This document shows, in pieces, positions 54,691 to 63,337 of a stretch of 64,000 bases of DNA. The DNA lies in contig NZ_SADR02000010.1 of NCBI RefSeq assembly GCF_004010325.2, positions 1-64,000 on the forward strand, in the 5' to 3' direction. Position numbers and translations under genes: made by a program. The notes below the pieces were generated by a model. That model was given only the letters and a program-made list of their open reading frames with translations. It made no database searches and was not told the origin of the DNA. Source of the DNA: Mesorhizobium sp. M00.F.Ca.ET.216.01.1.1 (lineage in GTDB: Bacteria; Pseudomonadota; Alphaproteobacteria; Rhizobiales; Rhizobiaceae). Within the stretch, counting starts at the first letter, position 1; each line of letters starts with the position of its first letter.

Positions 54691-55122
54691 TTAGTCTGTA
54701 ACAACGATCCGTGTATTGCCGAAACCGGCTTCCCGCACCATCGAATAGAAGGTCGCGGCATTGGCGGTGTGCAGCCGAACACAGCCATGCGAGGCCGGGC
54801 GTCCAAGGTATCTCACCGCGCCCGTGCCGTGGATGGCATAGCCGCCGCGGAAAAACACCGAATAGGGCATCGGCGACATATGGTATTTGCGCGAGTACCA
54901 CATCCGCGCCGTGCGTTGCGGCCGGTAGCTGCCGCGTGGGGTGAAGTAGCCTCTGCGGGCGGTGGAGACGTTCCACCGATAAAGCACCTGGCCATAGCGG
55001 CTGATGGTCATGGTCTGCGAAGACACATCGATGCTGGCCATGAGCCCGGCAGCCTTGCCTTCGATGGAGGTGCCGAACAGCATCGCTACCAGCGCCGCTG
55101 CCATGAGAACGGTTCTTTTCAT
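54691..55122 (-). CDS. L,D-transpeptidase (YkuD domain)
   Basis: This 143-residue exported protein has a signal peptide (LMAAALVAMLFGTSIEGKA) and the YkuD catalytic motif IHGTGA (His98) and SHGCVRLH (Cys114). It cross-links peptidoglycan or anchors envelope proteins. It is convergent with lpxXL, with 49 bases between, and single-gene in arrangement. Confidence 0.92.
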   Translation of the reverse strand: MKRTVLMAAALVAMLFGTSIEGKAAGLMASIDVSSQTMTISRYGQVLYRWNVSTARRGYFTPRGSYRPQRTARMWYSRKYHMSPMPYSVFFRGGYAIHGTGAVRYLGRPASHGCVRLHTANAATFYSMVREAGFGNTRIVVTD

Positions 55123-55346
55123 GCGATTAAACCCCTTTGATAGCCCTTGGACTGCCCTTGCGTGCCCCCAACGCTGCTTTCATCTTTTTGACGGCAGGTG
55201 AGTGAAGTAACACACACTCCTTGACCAATTTGCCAATCCAAAGCGGTGAATTTGAACGATTTCCCGTAATAGTTGCCGCGACGACACGCATTGCCGACAT
55301 GGCGGCAGGCTTGCAAAACCACCCCGTTCGCTGCTCAAATCGCCGG

Positions 55347-56627
55347 ATGAACGAACGACTCCTGAAGGCAATCGATGACCGGGCCGATGATCTGGTCGCG
55401 CTGACCGCTGACCTGATCCGCTTTCCGACCATCAATCCGCCCGGCGAAGCTTATCGGCCATGCGCCGAATACATTGGTGCGCGACTGAAGAAGCGCGGTT
55501 TCGAAATCGAATTCATCCGCGCCGAAGGCACACCCGGCGACACCGATCGCTACCCGCGCGTTAACGTCGTCGCCCGCTTTGACGGCCGGTCACCCGGCGC
55601 CTGCGTGCATTTCAACTCGCATATCGACGTCGTCGAAACCGGGGTCGGCTGGACCGTCGATCCCTTTGCCGGCATCGTCAAGGACGGTAAGGTCTACGGT
55701 CGTGGTGCCTGCGACATGAAGGGTGGGCTTGCGGCCTCGATCATCGCCGCCGAAGCCTTCATGGAGGTTTTTCCGGACTTTCCGGGCGCCATCGAGATTT
55801 CCGGCACGGTCGATGAAGAGTCCGGCGGCTTCGGCGGCGTCGCTCATCTGGCGAAGCTCGGCTATTTCTCCAGCCCCAAGGTCGACCACGTCATCATCCC
55901 CGAGCCTCTGAACAAGGACCGCATTTGCCTTGGCCATCGCGGCGTCTGGTGGGCGGAGATCGAAACCAAGGGCAAGATCGCGCACGGCTCGATGCCGTTC
56001 CTCGGCGACAATGCGGTGCGCCACATGGGCGCCGTGCTGCAGGCCTTCGAGGACGAGTTGTTTCCCGCGCTCGACCGCAAGGTGACCCGCATGCCGGTGG
56101 TGCCCGAGGGGGCCAGGCGCTCGACCATGAACATCAATTCGATCCACGGCGGCCAGACCGAGGATTTCCGTCCCGGCCTGCCCTCGCCCAACGTGCCGGA
56201 TTCCTGCCGGCTGACCATCGACCGCCGTTTTCTGCTCGAAGAGGAGCTGGGCAGGGTCAAGAGCGAGGTGACTGATATCCTCGACCGACTGAAGCGCGAG
56301 CGGAAGAAATTCGACTACGAGATCCGCGACCTCATGGAGGTGCTGCCGCTGATGACCGAGCGCGATGCGCCGGTGGTGAAGGCAGTGGCGCAAGGCATCA
56401 TCGAGATCTTCGACCGCGAACCGGACTATGTGATTTCGCCCGGCACCTACGACCAGAAGCACGTTGCCCGCATCGGCCACATCTATGACTGCATTGCCTA
56501 TGGTCCGGGTATTCTCGACCTCGCCCACCGGCCTGACGAATGGGTTGGGATCACCGATATGGTGGAGTCGGCCAAGGTGATGGCGATTGGGCTCAATGTG
56601 CTGCTCAGGGGCGCTGCCGCGGGATAA
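55347..56627 (+). CDS. M20 family metallopeptidase (ArgE/DapE-type deacylase)
   Basis: This 426-residue M20 enzyme has zinc ligands in FNSHIDVVE (His92, Asp94), GRGACDMKGG, DEESGGFGG with the Glu-Glu pair, and a C-terminal His region. It removes an acyl group from an N-acylated amino acid or peptide. The ATG at 55347 is used. It lies 133 bases upstream of a peptide ABC transporter in the same direction, which fits uptake followed by hydrolysis of an acylated or peptide substrate. Confidence 0.9.
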   Translation: MNERLLKAIDDRADDLVALTADLIRFPTINPPGEAYRPCAEYIGARLKKRGFEIEFIRAEGTPGDTDRYPRVNVVARFDGRSPGACVHFNSHIDVVETGVGWTVDPFAGIVKDGKVYGRGACDMKGGLAASIIAAEAFMEVFPDFPGAIEISGTVDEESGGFGGVAHLAKLGYFSSPKVDHVIIPEPLNKDRICLGHRGVWWAEIETKGKIAHGSMPFLGDNAVRHMGAVLQAFEDELFPALDRKVTRMPVVPEGARRSTMNINSIHGGQTEDFRPGLPSPNVPDSCRLTIDRRFLLEEELGRVKSEVTDILDRLKRERKKFDYEIRDLMEVLPLMTERDAPVVKAVAQGIIEIFDREPDYVISPGTYDQKHVARIGHIYDCIAYGPGILDLAHRPDEWVGITDMVESAKVMAIGLNVLLRGAAAG

Positions 56628-56760
56628 TCCGGAAGCCAAGCGGAAAAAACATTTCTCCCGGCGCGGGCGGACAGCATGAAACGCAATTTACTCAGCAGCG
56701 AAATCACGCTTCTATCCACCGGGTTTTGAGCATGTTTTTGAGCACATTGGGAGTTGCACG

Positions 56761-58239
56761 ATGAAATTGTGGAAAACCATTCTCGCTGCTGCGGCTCTGA
56801 CGCTGGCCGCCGGAACCTCGGCGATGGCCGCACGCACCGACCTGGTCATCGGCATTACGCTCGAACCGCCGCACCTCGATCCGACCGCGGGTGCTGCGGC
56901 GGCGATCGACGAGGTGCTCTACGCCAATGTGTTCGAGGGCCTGACCCGCATCGGCCCGAATGGCGAAGTGCTGCCCGACCTGGCCGAAAGCTGGGCCATT
57001 TCCGATGACGGCAAGGTCTATACCTTCAAGCTGCATACCGGCGTCAAATTCCACGATGGTACCGACTTCAATGCCGACGACGTAAAATTCTCGCTCGATC
57101 GCGCCCGCGCCGCCAACTCCGTCAACGCGCAAAAGGGCCTGTTCGCAGCCATCGACAAGGTCGACGTGGTCGACCCGGCGACCGTGAAAGTCACGCTGAA
57201 GAACCCGCAGGGTTCCTTCCTCCACAATATGGGCTGGGGCGACGCGGTGATCGTGGCGCCGGAATCGGCCGACACCAACAAGGAAAAGCCTGTCGGCACC
57301 GGCCCGTTCAAGTTCCAGAGTTGGGCCAAGGGCTCGTCAATCACGCTGGTGAAATCCGACAATTACTGGGGCATACCGGCATTCCTGGACAAGGCCGAGT
57401 TCCGCATCGTCACGGATGCGGCGGTTGCCGTGCCGGCCCTGCTTTCCGGCGACGTTCAGGCCTTCCCTTTCTTCGATCCCGACAGCGTCGCGCAGATCAG
57501 GGACGACCCTCGCTTCAAGGTGGCGATCGGCTCGACCGAGGGCGAGACCATCCTCGCCATCAACAACAAGCAGCCGCCTTTCGACAAGCTGCTGGTCAGA
57601 CAGGCGATTTCCTTTGCGCTCGACCGCAAGGCGATCATCGACGGCGCCTCGGCCGGGCTCGGCGTACCGATTGGCTCGCACATGTCGCCCGCCAGCAAGG
57701 CCTATGTCGATCTCACCGGCCTCTATCCGCACAATGTGGCGAAGGCCAAGGACCTGCTGAAGGAGGCCGGCCTGGAGAACGGCTTCAAGGCGACGCTGAA
57801 ACTGCCGCCGCCGTCCTATGCGCGGCTTGGCGGCGAGATCATCGCCTCGCAGCTTCGCGACGTCGGCATCGATCTGGAAATTATCCCGGTCGAATGGGCG
57901 CAATGGCTGGATCAGGTGTTCACCAAGAAGGAATACGACCTGACCATCGTCTCCCACACCGAGCCCAACGACATCGATATCTATTCGCGCAAGGATTATT
58001 ACTTCAACTACGACAATCCGGCCTTCGACAAGATCATCTCCGAGTTGAACCTCACCTCCGATGCGGCCAAGCGCATGACGCTGCTCGGCGAAGCGCAAAA
58101 GGTATTGGCCGACGATGCCGTGGTCGGCTTTCTCTACGAACTGCCGAAAGTCGGCGTCTGGGACGCCAAGCTGCAGGGCCTGTGGGAAAACGCGCCGATC
58201 CAGGCCAACGACCTGACCAAGGTGAAGTGGACCGAGTGA
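56761..58239 (+). CDS. Peptide/nickel ABC transporter substrate-binding protein
   Basis: This 492-residue SBP_bac_5 protein has a signal peptide (LAAAALTLAAGTSAMAA) and family segments LDPTAGAAAAIDEVLYANVFEGL, LAESWAISDDGKVYTFKLH and FDRKAIIDGAS-like FALDRKAIIDG. It binds peptides or a related ligand for the permease genes that follow. GGGAG precedes the ATG. It opens the transporter operon. Confidence 0.92.
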   Translation: MKLWKTILAAAALTLAAGTSAMAARTDLVIGITLEPPHLDPTAGAAAAIDEVLYANVFEGLTRIGPNGEVLPDLAESWAISDDGKVYTFKLHTGVKFHDGTDFNADDVKFSLDRARAANSVNAQKGLFAAIDKVDVVDPATVKVTLKNPQGSFLHNMGWGDAVIVAPESADTNKEKPVGTGPFKFQSWAKGSSITLVKSDNYWGIPAFLDKAEFRIVTDAAVAVPALLSGDVQAFPFFDPDSVAQIRDDPRFKVAIGSTEGETILAINNKQPPFDKLLVRQAISFALDRKAIIDGASAGLGVPIGSHMSPASKAYVDLTGLYPHNVAKAKDLLKEAGLENGFKATLKLPPPSYARLGGEIIASQLRDVGIDLEIIPVEWAQWLDQVFTKKEYDLTIVSHTEPNDIDIYSRKDYYFNYDNPAFDKIISELNLTSDAAKRMTLLGEAQKVLADDAVVGFLYELPKVGVWDAKLQGLWENAPIQANDLTKVKWTE

Positions 58240-58260
58240 GGCGGCGGCCCCTGCACTTCC

Positions 58261-59208
58261 ATGACCGCCTATCTCCTCAAACGTCTCACTATCGCCCTCG
58301 TCACGCTGGTTCTGGCCTCCATGGTGGTTTTCGCCGTGCTGGAGGTCATCCCCGGCGACCCGGCACGGCTGATGCTGGGCATGAACGCCAGCGCTGATCA
58401 GGTCGAATTGCTGCGCAACCAGATGGGCCTCAACGCTCCGCTCGCCCTGCGTTACTTACACTGGGCCGCCGGCCTGCTGAGCCTCGATTTCGGCCGTTCC
58501 TACACCTATTCGGTACCGGTCATCGACCTCGTCCGCGAGCGGATAATCGTCTCGCTGCCGCTTGCACTGATTGCACTCGTTCTCTCCACTGTCATCGCCA
58601 TCCCGGTCGGGCTGTTTTCCGCCAGCCGGCGCGGGCGGGCTGGCGACACGATCGCGATGGGCGCCGCACAATTTGGCGTCGCCGTGCCGAACTTCTGGTT
58701 CGCGCTGATGCTGATCTACCTCTTTGCCGTCTGGCTGCGGCTGGTGCCGGCGGGTGGCTTTCCAGGCTGGAGCGCGGGTGTGTGGCCGGCGCTGAAATCG
58801 CTGCTCCTGCCGGCCATCGCGCTCGCCCTGCCGCAAGCGGCGATCCTCGCCCGCGTCGCCCGGTCGGCGCTGATCGAAGTGCTGCACGAGGACTACATCC
58901 GCACCGCGCGCGCCAAGGGCATGCCTTACCGCGCCGTGCTGTGGCGGCATGCGCTGCGCAACGCCATGATCCCGGTGCTGACCATCCTCGGCCTACAGTT
59001 CGCCTTCCTGCTTGCCGGCACCATCATCATCGAGAACGTCTTTTACCTCCCCGGCCTTGGCCGGCTGGTGTTCCAGGCGATCAACCAACGCGACCTGATC
59101 GTGGTCGAAGGTGTCGTCATGCTGCTGGTCGCCGCCGTCATTGCCGTCAACCTGGTTGTCGATCTCTCCTATGCGATCGTCGATCCGCGCCTGAGAAGCC
59201 GGCAATGA
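58261..59208 (+). CDS. Peptide ABC transporter permease, DppB type
   Basis: This 315-residue permease has about six membrane helices: an N-terminal LVLASMVVFAVLEVIPGDPA, and the ATPase-docking loop with EDYIRTARAKGMP. It pairs with the DppC-type permease. Its stop overlaps the next start (ATGA, 59205-59208), so translation is coupled. Confidence 0.93.
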   Translation: MTAYLLKRLTIALVTLVLASMVVFAVLEVIPGDPARLMLGMNASADQVELLRNQMGLNAPLALRYLHWAAGLLSLDFGRSYTYSVPVIDLVRERIIVSLPLALIALVLSTVIAIPVGLFSASRRGRAGDTIAMGAAQFGVAVPNFWFALMLIYLFAVWLRLVPAGGFPGWSAGVWPALKSLLLPAIALALPQAAILARVARSALIEVLHEDYIRTARAKGMPYRAVLWRHALRNAMIPVLTILGLQFAFLLAGTIIIENVFYLPGLGRLVFQAINQRDLIVVEGVVMLLVAAVIAVNLVVDLSYAIVDPRLRSRQ

Positions 59209-60074
59209 CGCTGCACTTCGATATCCCCGAGGAAACCCTTGCCAGCATCCTGGCCAAGGCGTTCACCAATCGTTCGTTCCTCACCGGCTTCGTCATCACG
59301 GCGCTGGTAGCAGCCGTCGCCATCGTCTCCTACATCTGGACGCCCTACGACGTCACCAAATTGGTCATCGCCGACAAAACCCAAGGACCCTCGCTGGCGC
59401 ACTGGTTCGGCACCGACCATTTTGGCCGCGACATCCTGTCGATGATCATGGTCGGTGCCCGCAACTCGATCGCTGTGGCGCTGGTCGCCGTCGGCATCGG
59501 CATGGGCGTCGGCGTGCCGCTCGGCGCCTTTGCCGCGGCGCGTGGCGGTATCGCCGACGAAGCGCTGATGCGGCTGAACGATCTCGTTTTCGCCTTCCCG
59601 GCCTTGCTCTCGGCGATCATGATCACCGCAATCTTCGGACCGGGCGCCATCAACGCCATCATTGCCATCGGCATCTTCAACATTCCAGTCTTCGCCCGCG
59701 TCGCACGTGCCGGCGCATTGGCGATCTGGCCGCGCGAATTCATCCTCGCTGCCCGCGCCGCCGGCAAGGGTGCGACGTTGATCACTATCGAACACATACT
59801 GCCAAACATCGCGACGCTGCTTTTGGTGCAAGGCACCATCCAGTTCGCACTGGGCATCTTGGCCGAAGCCGGGCTTTCCTATGTCGGCCTCGGCGCGCAG
59901 CCACCGATGCCGAGCTGGGGACGCATGCTGTTCGATGCGCAGACCCGCATGGTTGTGGCGCCATGGATGGCGCTGTTTCCGGGCATGGCGATCGTCGTCA
60001 CCGTGCTTGGGCTGAACTTGCTCGGCGACGGTATCGCCGACATCCTCGATCCGAAGTCGCGGCGGCAGCGATGA
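59205..60074 (+). CDS. Peptide ABC transporter permease, DppC type
   Basis: This 289-residue permease has TDHFGRDILSMIMVGARNS after the first helix and the docking loop PREFILAARAAGKGA. It forms the channel with the DppB-type protein. Both ends overlap neighbours by four bases (59205-59208 and 60071-60074), giving a tightly coupled operon. Confidence 0.93.
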   Translation: MTLHFDIPEETLASILAKAFTNRSFLTGFVITALVAAVAIVSYIWTPYDVTKLVIADKTQGPSLAHWFGTDHFGRDILSMIMVGARNSIAVALVAVGIGMGVGVPLGAFAAARGGIADEALMRLNDLVFAFPALLSAIMITAIFGPGAINAIIAIGIFNIPVFARVARAGALAIWPREFILAARAAGKGATLITIEHILPNIATLLLVQGTIQFALGILAEAGLSYVGLGAQPPMPSWGRMLFDAQTRMVVAPWMALFPGMAIVVTVLGLNLLGDGIADILDPKSRRQR

Positions 60075-61693
60075 GCCTGCTCGAAATCGAGAACCTGTCG
60101 CTGACCATCGGCAACACCCAGATCCTCAGGGATGTCGGGCTTTCTGTCGCATCTGGGGAGGTGATGGGGCTGGTCGGCGAATCCGGCTCGGGCAAGTCAA
60201 TGACGGCACTGACGGTGATGCAGCTTCTGCCATGGGCGGCACGCGCCACCGGGCGCGTCACCTTCGACGGCATCGACATCCTTGCCGCTAGCGAAGACCA
60301 GATGTGCGCGCTGCGCGGCGACGACATCGGCATGGTGTTCCAGGAGCCGATGACGGCGCTGAACCCTGTAAAGACCATTGGCGAGCAGGTCGCCGAAGGC
60401 ATCCGCTGGCACACCAAGGCAAGCCGCGCGGATGCCGAGGACCGCGCGCGAAAAATGCTCGACCGGGTCGGCCTGCCGGCGGCAAATTTCCCGCTGTCGC
60501 GCTACCCGCACGAGCTTTCCGGCGGCCAGCGCCAGCGCGTCGTCATCGCCATTGCCTGCGCGCTGAAGCCGAAGCTGCTGATCGCCGACGAGCCGACCAC
60601 GGCACTCGACGTTGTGCTGCAGGCGCAGATCCTCGACCTGCTGCGCGACCTCGTGGCGGAAAACCGCATGGGGCTGCTGCTGATCTCGCACGACCTCGCT
60701 GTGGTGACCGAGATGGCGGACCGCATCACCATCCTGCGCCATGGCGAGGTGATGGAGGCCGGCGACACCGCACGCACGCTGTCCGAACAGCTCCATCCCT
60801 ACACGCGCCAGCTGGCACAGGCCTCGATGCATGTGCCGGCTCGCGCCGAAGCGCACAATGCCGGATCGGGCAAGCCTCTGCTGCAGGTCGAAAGTGTGAC
60901 GCGCGATTATCCCGGGCCGCGCACGTCCCTGTTCCGGCACTCGGCCCCGACTCGCGCCGTCGACGACGTGTCCTTCTCGATGGCGCCAGGCCAGTCGGTG
61001 GCGTTGGTCGGCCGCTCCGGTTGCGGCAAGTCCACGCTCGCCCGTATGATCCTGGCGCTGGACAAGTCGACAGCGGGAACGATCCGGTTTCGCGGCGAAA
61101 CCGTCACCGGCAAGAGCGAGGCGGAGCTCAAGCCGGCGCGGCGCGACATGCAGGTGGTGTTCCAGGATCCCTACGGCTCCTTCGACCCGCGCCAGAAGGT
61201 CGAGAAGCTGGTCGCCGAACCGCTGCATGTGCTGGAGAAGAAGCCTGCGCCTGCCGAGCGGCGCGAGATGGTGGCCCATGCGTTGCATGAGGTCGGCCTT
61301 AGCCCACGCGACATGGACAAATATCCGCACGAGTTTTCGGGCGGCCAGCGGCAGCGTTTGTCGATCGCTCGCGCCATCATAACCCGGCCGAAACTGGTGG
61401 TCGCCGACGAGCCGGTCTCGGCGCTCGATGTTTCGATCCGCGCCCAGATTCTCGATCTCTTCGCCGAGCTCAACCAGAAGCTCGGCATCGCCTATCTGTT
61501 CATCACCCATGATCTGACCGTCGCCCGCGCCATAACCGATGAGGTGATGGTCATGCATGACGGCAGGATCGTCGAGCGCGGCAGGACGAGCGAGGTTCTC
61601 GATCATCCGCAATCCGAGGCGGCCAAGGCGCTGGTCGCCGCCGCGCCCGACCTGCATCGCGCGATCGCACGCAGACTACAGGAGGAGGGTTAG
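60071..61693 (+). CDS. Peptide ABC transporter, fused DppD-DppF ATPases
   Basis: This 540-residue protein has two complete ABC ATPase domains in one chain. Domain 1 has Walker A GESGSGKSM, LSGGQRQRVVIA and LLIADEPTTALD. Domain 2 has GRSGCGKST, FSGGQRQRLSIA and LVVADEPVSALD. It energises uptake through the two permeases. The stop TAG at 61691-61693 overlaps the stop of the convergent TerB gene. Confidence 0.94.
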   Translation: MSLLEIENLSLTIGNTQILRDVGLSVASGEVMGLVGESGSGKSMTALTVMQLLPWAARATGRVTFDGIDILAASEDQMCALRGDDIGMVFQEPMTALNPVKTIGEQVAEGIRWHTKASRADAEDRARKMLDRVGLPAANFPLSRYPHELSGGQRQRVVIAIACALKPKLLIADEPTTALDVVLQAQILDLLRDLVAENRMGLLLISHDLAVVTEMADRITILRHGEVMEAGDTARTLSEQLHPYTRQLAQASMHVPARAEAHNAGSGKPLLQVESVTRDYPGPRTSLFRHSAPTRAVDDVSFSMAPGQSVALVGRSGCGKSTLARMILALDKSTAGTIRFRGETVTGKSEAELKPARRDMQVVFQDPYGSFDPRQKVEKLVAEPLHVLEKKPAPAERREMVAHALHEVGLSPRDMDKYPHEFSGGQRQRLSIARAIITRPKLVVADEPVSALDVSIRAQILDLFAELNQKLGIAYLFITHDLTVARAITDEVMVMHDGRIVERGRTSEVLDHPQSEAAKALVAAAPDLHRAIARRLQEEG

Positions 61694-62121
61694 TCGGTTG
61701 GCTTCACCACGTCGACCGGGCTGATATCGAGCAGGTCGAGCGTGCGGCGCAAAAGCTGGACCTCGCTCCTGGCCAATTGCGAATCGGCCTTGGCGATCTC
61801 CGCCATATGGCGGGCGAGCAGCTTGCGCCGATTGACGTCGAGATCGCGAAACTGCGCGATGGCCTGCGAGCCGTTGGTCTCGTAGCCAAACTCGTTGAGA
61901 TATTCGATGACGCTGTCGATGCTGGCTTCCGGAATGCCGAAGGCTTCCTTGCAGATGCGCCTGAAGGCGACCATTTCGCTCTCGCTGACCGACCCGTCGG
62001 CTAGGATCATGCGGAACAGCATGAGCAATTCCGCCGACAGCACCGGATCGTCGGCAACTTTGCGCACGCCGGGGTCGCCGTCGAAAATCGAGCGTATCTG
62101 GTCCAGCAATGCCATTGCCAT
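61690..62121 (-). CDS. TerB-family protein
   Basis: This 143-residue helical TerB/DjlA-like domain protein has LSAELLMLFRMILADGSVSESEMVAFRRIC, EFGYETNGSQ, and LARHMAEIAKADSQLARSE. TerB domains are metal-binding modules linked to tellurite tolerance or chaperone contexts; here it is a lone gene and its role is unknown. AAGGGA precedes the ATG at 62121. Confidence 0.88.
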   Translation of the reverse strand: MAMALLDQIRSIFDGDPGVRKVADDPVLSAELLMLFRMILADGSVSESEMVAFRRICKEAFGIPEASIDSVIEYLNEFGYETNGSQAIAQFRDLDVNRRKLLARHMAEIAKADSQLARSEVQLLRRTLDLLDISPVDVVKPTD

Positions 62122-62240
62122 CAGCGTCCCTTTCCTATTCGTCCATAGGTAGCGCGGAATCGGCCTTGCGCAAACGGGTCGGCTGTGGTCGAACGCACCT
62201 CATCTTCCCACCATTCCCGTAAAATCCCGCCACCCGCCCG

Positions 62241-63026
62241 ATGTTCGATGTCACCACCCAGACCGTCGCCATGCTCGGCGCCGCCGCCTTCGCTGCCGGC
62301 TTCGTCGATGCGATCGCCGGCGGCGGTGGCTTGATCACCATTCCGGCGCTGCTTCTCGCGGGCTTCTCGCCGGTCGAGGCGCTGGGAACCAACAAGCTGC
62401 AAGGCATGTTCGGCTCCGGCTCGGCGACCATCCATTATGCTGCGAAAGGCCATGTCGACCTGCGCCGGCAATTTCCTTCAGCCTTACTGGCGCTCGTCGG
62501 AAGTGCCGTCGGCGCCTTGCTGGCGACGATTGTGCCGGGCGATCTCTTGCGGGCTCTCCTGCCCCTGCTGCTGATCGCCATCGCCCTTTATTTCGCCCTG
62601 AAGCCCAATATGGGCGACGTCGACCGCGCCCAGCGCCTGTCGCCGTTCCTGTTCGGGCTGACCGTCGTACCGGCGATCGGCTTTTATGACGGTCTGTTCG
62701 GGCCTGGGGCTGGTTCGTTCTATATGCTGGCCTTCGTCGCCCTCGCCGGCTTAGGCGTGCTCAAGGCGACCGCGCACACCAAGCTGCTCAACTTCGCCTC
62801 CAACATTGGCGGCTTCGTCGTCTTCGCTTCCGTCGGCGTCGTCTATTGGAAGATCGGCCTGATGATGGGCGCCGCCCAGTTCCTTGGCGCCCGCGTCGGC
62901 GCTGGCCTTGCCATCCGCAACGGCGCAAAATTGATCAAGCCGCTGCTGGTTATCGTCTGTCTGGCGCTGGCCGCGAAGCTGCTGGCCGACCCGGCAAACC
63001 CGCTGCGGGCGCTGATTGGTGTATGA
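62241..63026 (+). CDS. TSUP family transporter (TauE/SafE-like)
   Basis: This 261-residue protein has about eight membrane helices. The repeated family signatures are AGFVDAIAGGGGLITIPALLLAG, GTNKLQGMFGSG and GFYDGLFGPGAGSF. Relatives export sulfite, sulfoacetate or other organosulfur anions; the substrate is unknown. It is adjacent to the small membrane protein gene at 63078. Confidence 0.92.
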   Translation: MFDVTTQTVAMLGAAAFAAGFVDAIAGGGGLITIPALLLAGFSPVEALGTNKLQGMFGSGSATIHYAAKGHVDLRRQFPSALLALVGSAVGALLATIVPGDLLRALLPLLLIAIALYFALKPNMGDVDRAQRLSPFLFGLTVVPAIGFYDGLFGPGAGSFYMLAFVALAGLGVLKATAHTKLLNFASNIGGFVVFASVGVVYWKIGLMMGAAQFLGARVGAGLAIRNGAKLIKPLLVIVCLALAAKLLADPANPLRALIGV

Positions 63027-63077
63027 CAGCGCGCCTGATAGCATGCGGTTGTACGAATCATGTTGGAGGAGCCACAC

Positions 63078-63248
63078 ATGAATCTTAGTGCACCTACGCA
63101 GATCGTTTTTATTATTTCCCTTGTCATCGCCATTATCGGCGTTCTCGCCGCTTTTGGCCTTCTTGCGTTTATTCCTCTGGCTGCGGTGTGGATTGTCCTC
63201 ATCGCCTACATTGTGCTTGCCGCCGGTTGCTTGATGCGCGGCGCCTGA
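63078..63248 (+). CDS. Small two-helix membrane protein
   Basis: This 56-residue protein is almost entirely hydrophobic, with two predicted helices (IVFIISLVIAIIGVLAAFG and FIPLAAVWIVLIAYIVLAAG) separated by a short turn. The ATG at 63078 has a GGAGGA site; the ATG at 63060 sits over that site. No family is recognised. A strong terminator follows, which supports an independently expressed short gene. Confidence 0.75.
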   Translation: MNLSAPTQIVFIISLVIAIIGVLAAFGLLAFIPLAAVWIVLIAYIVLAAGCLMRGA

Positions 63249-63273
63249 GCACTCCAATCTCAGGCAACTCGAG

Positions 63274-63298
63274 GCGCCCGGCCGCCAAAGCCGGGCGC
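63274..63298 (+). terminator. Rho-independent terminator after the small membrane protein
   Basis: GCGCCCGGC, a 7-base loop and GCCGGGCGC form a perfect 9-base-pair GC-rich hairpin, followed by TTTTGATTTTG. It lies 25 bases after the stop of the small gene and upstream (in the convergent sense) of the cobQ end. Confidence 0.88.
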
Positions 63299-63337
63299 TT
63301 TTGATTTTGACTATTGGTCTGCAAACGAACCCGCCGG

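Noticed and set aside
60197..61657. A 486-codon minus-strand frame antisense to the fused ABC ATPase
   Set aside because: The plus-strand product has two complete sets of ABC motifs; the antisense frame has none and arises from GC-rich third positions.
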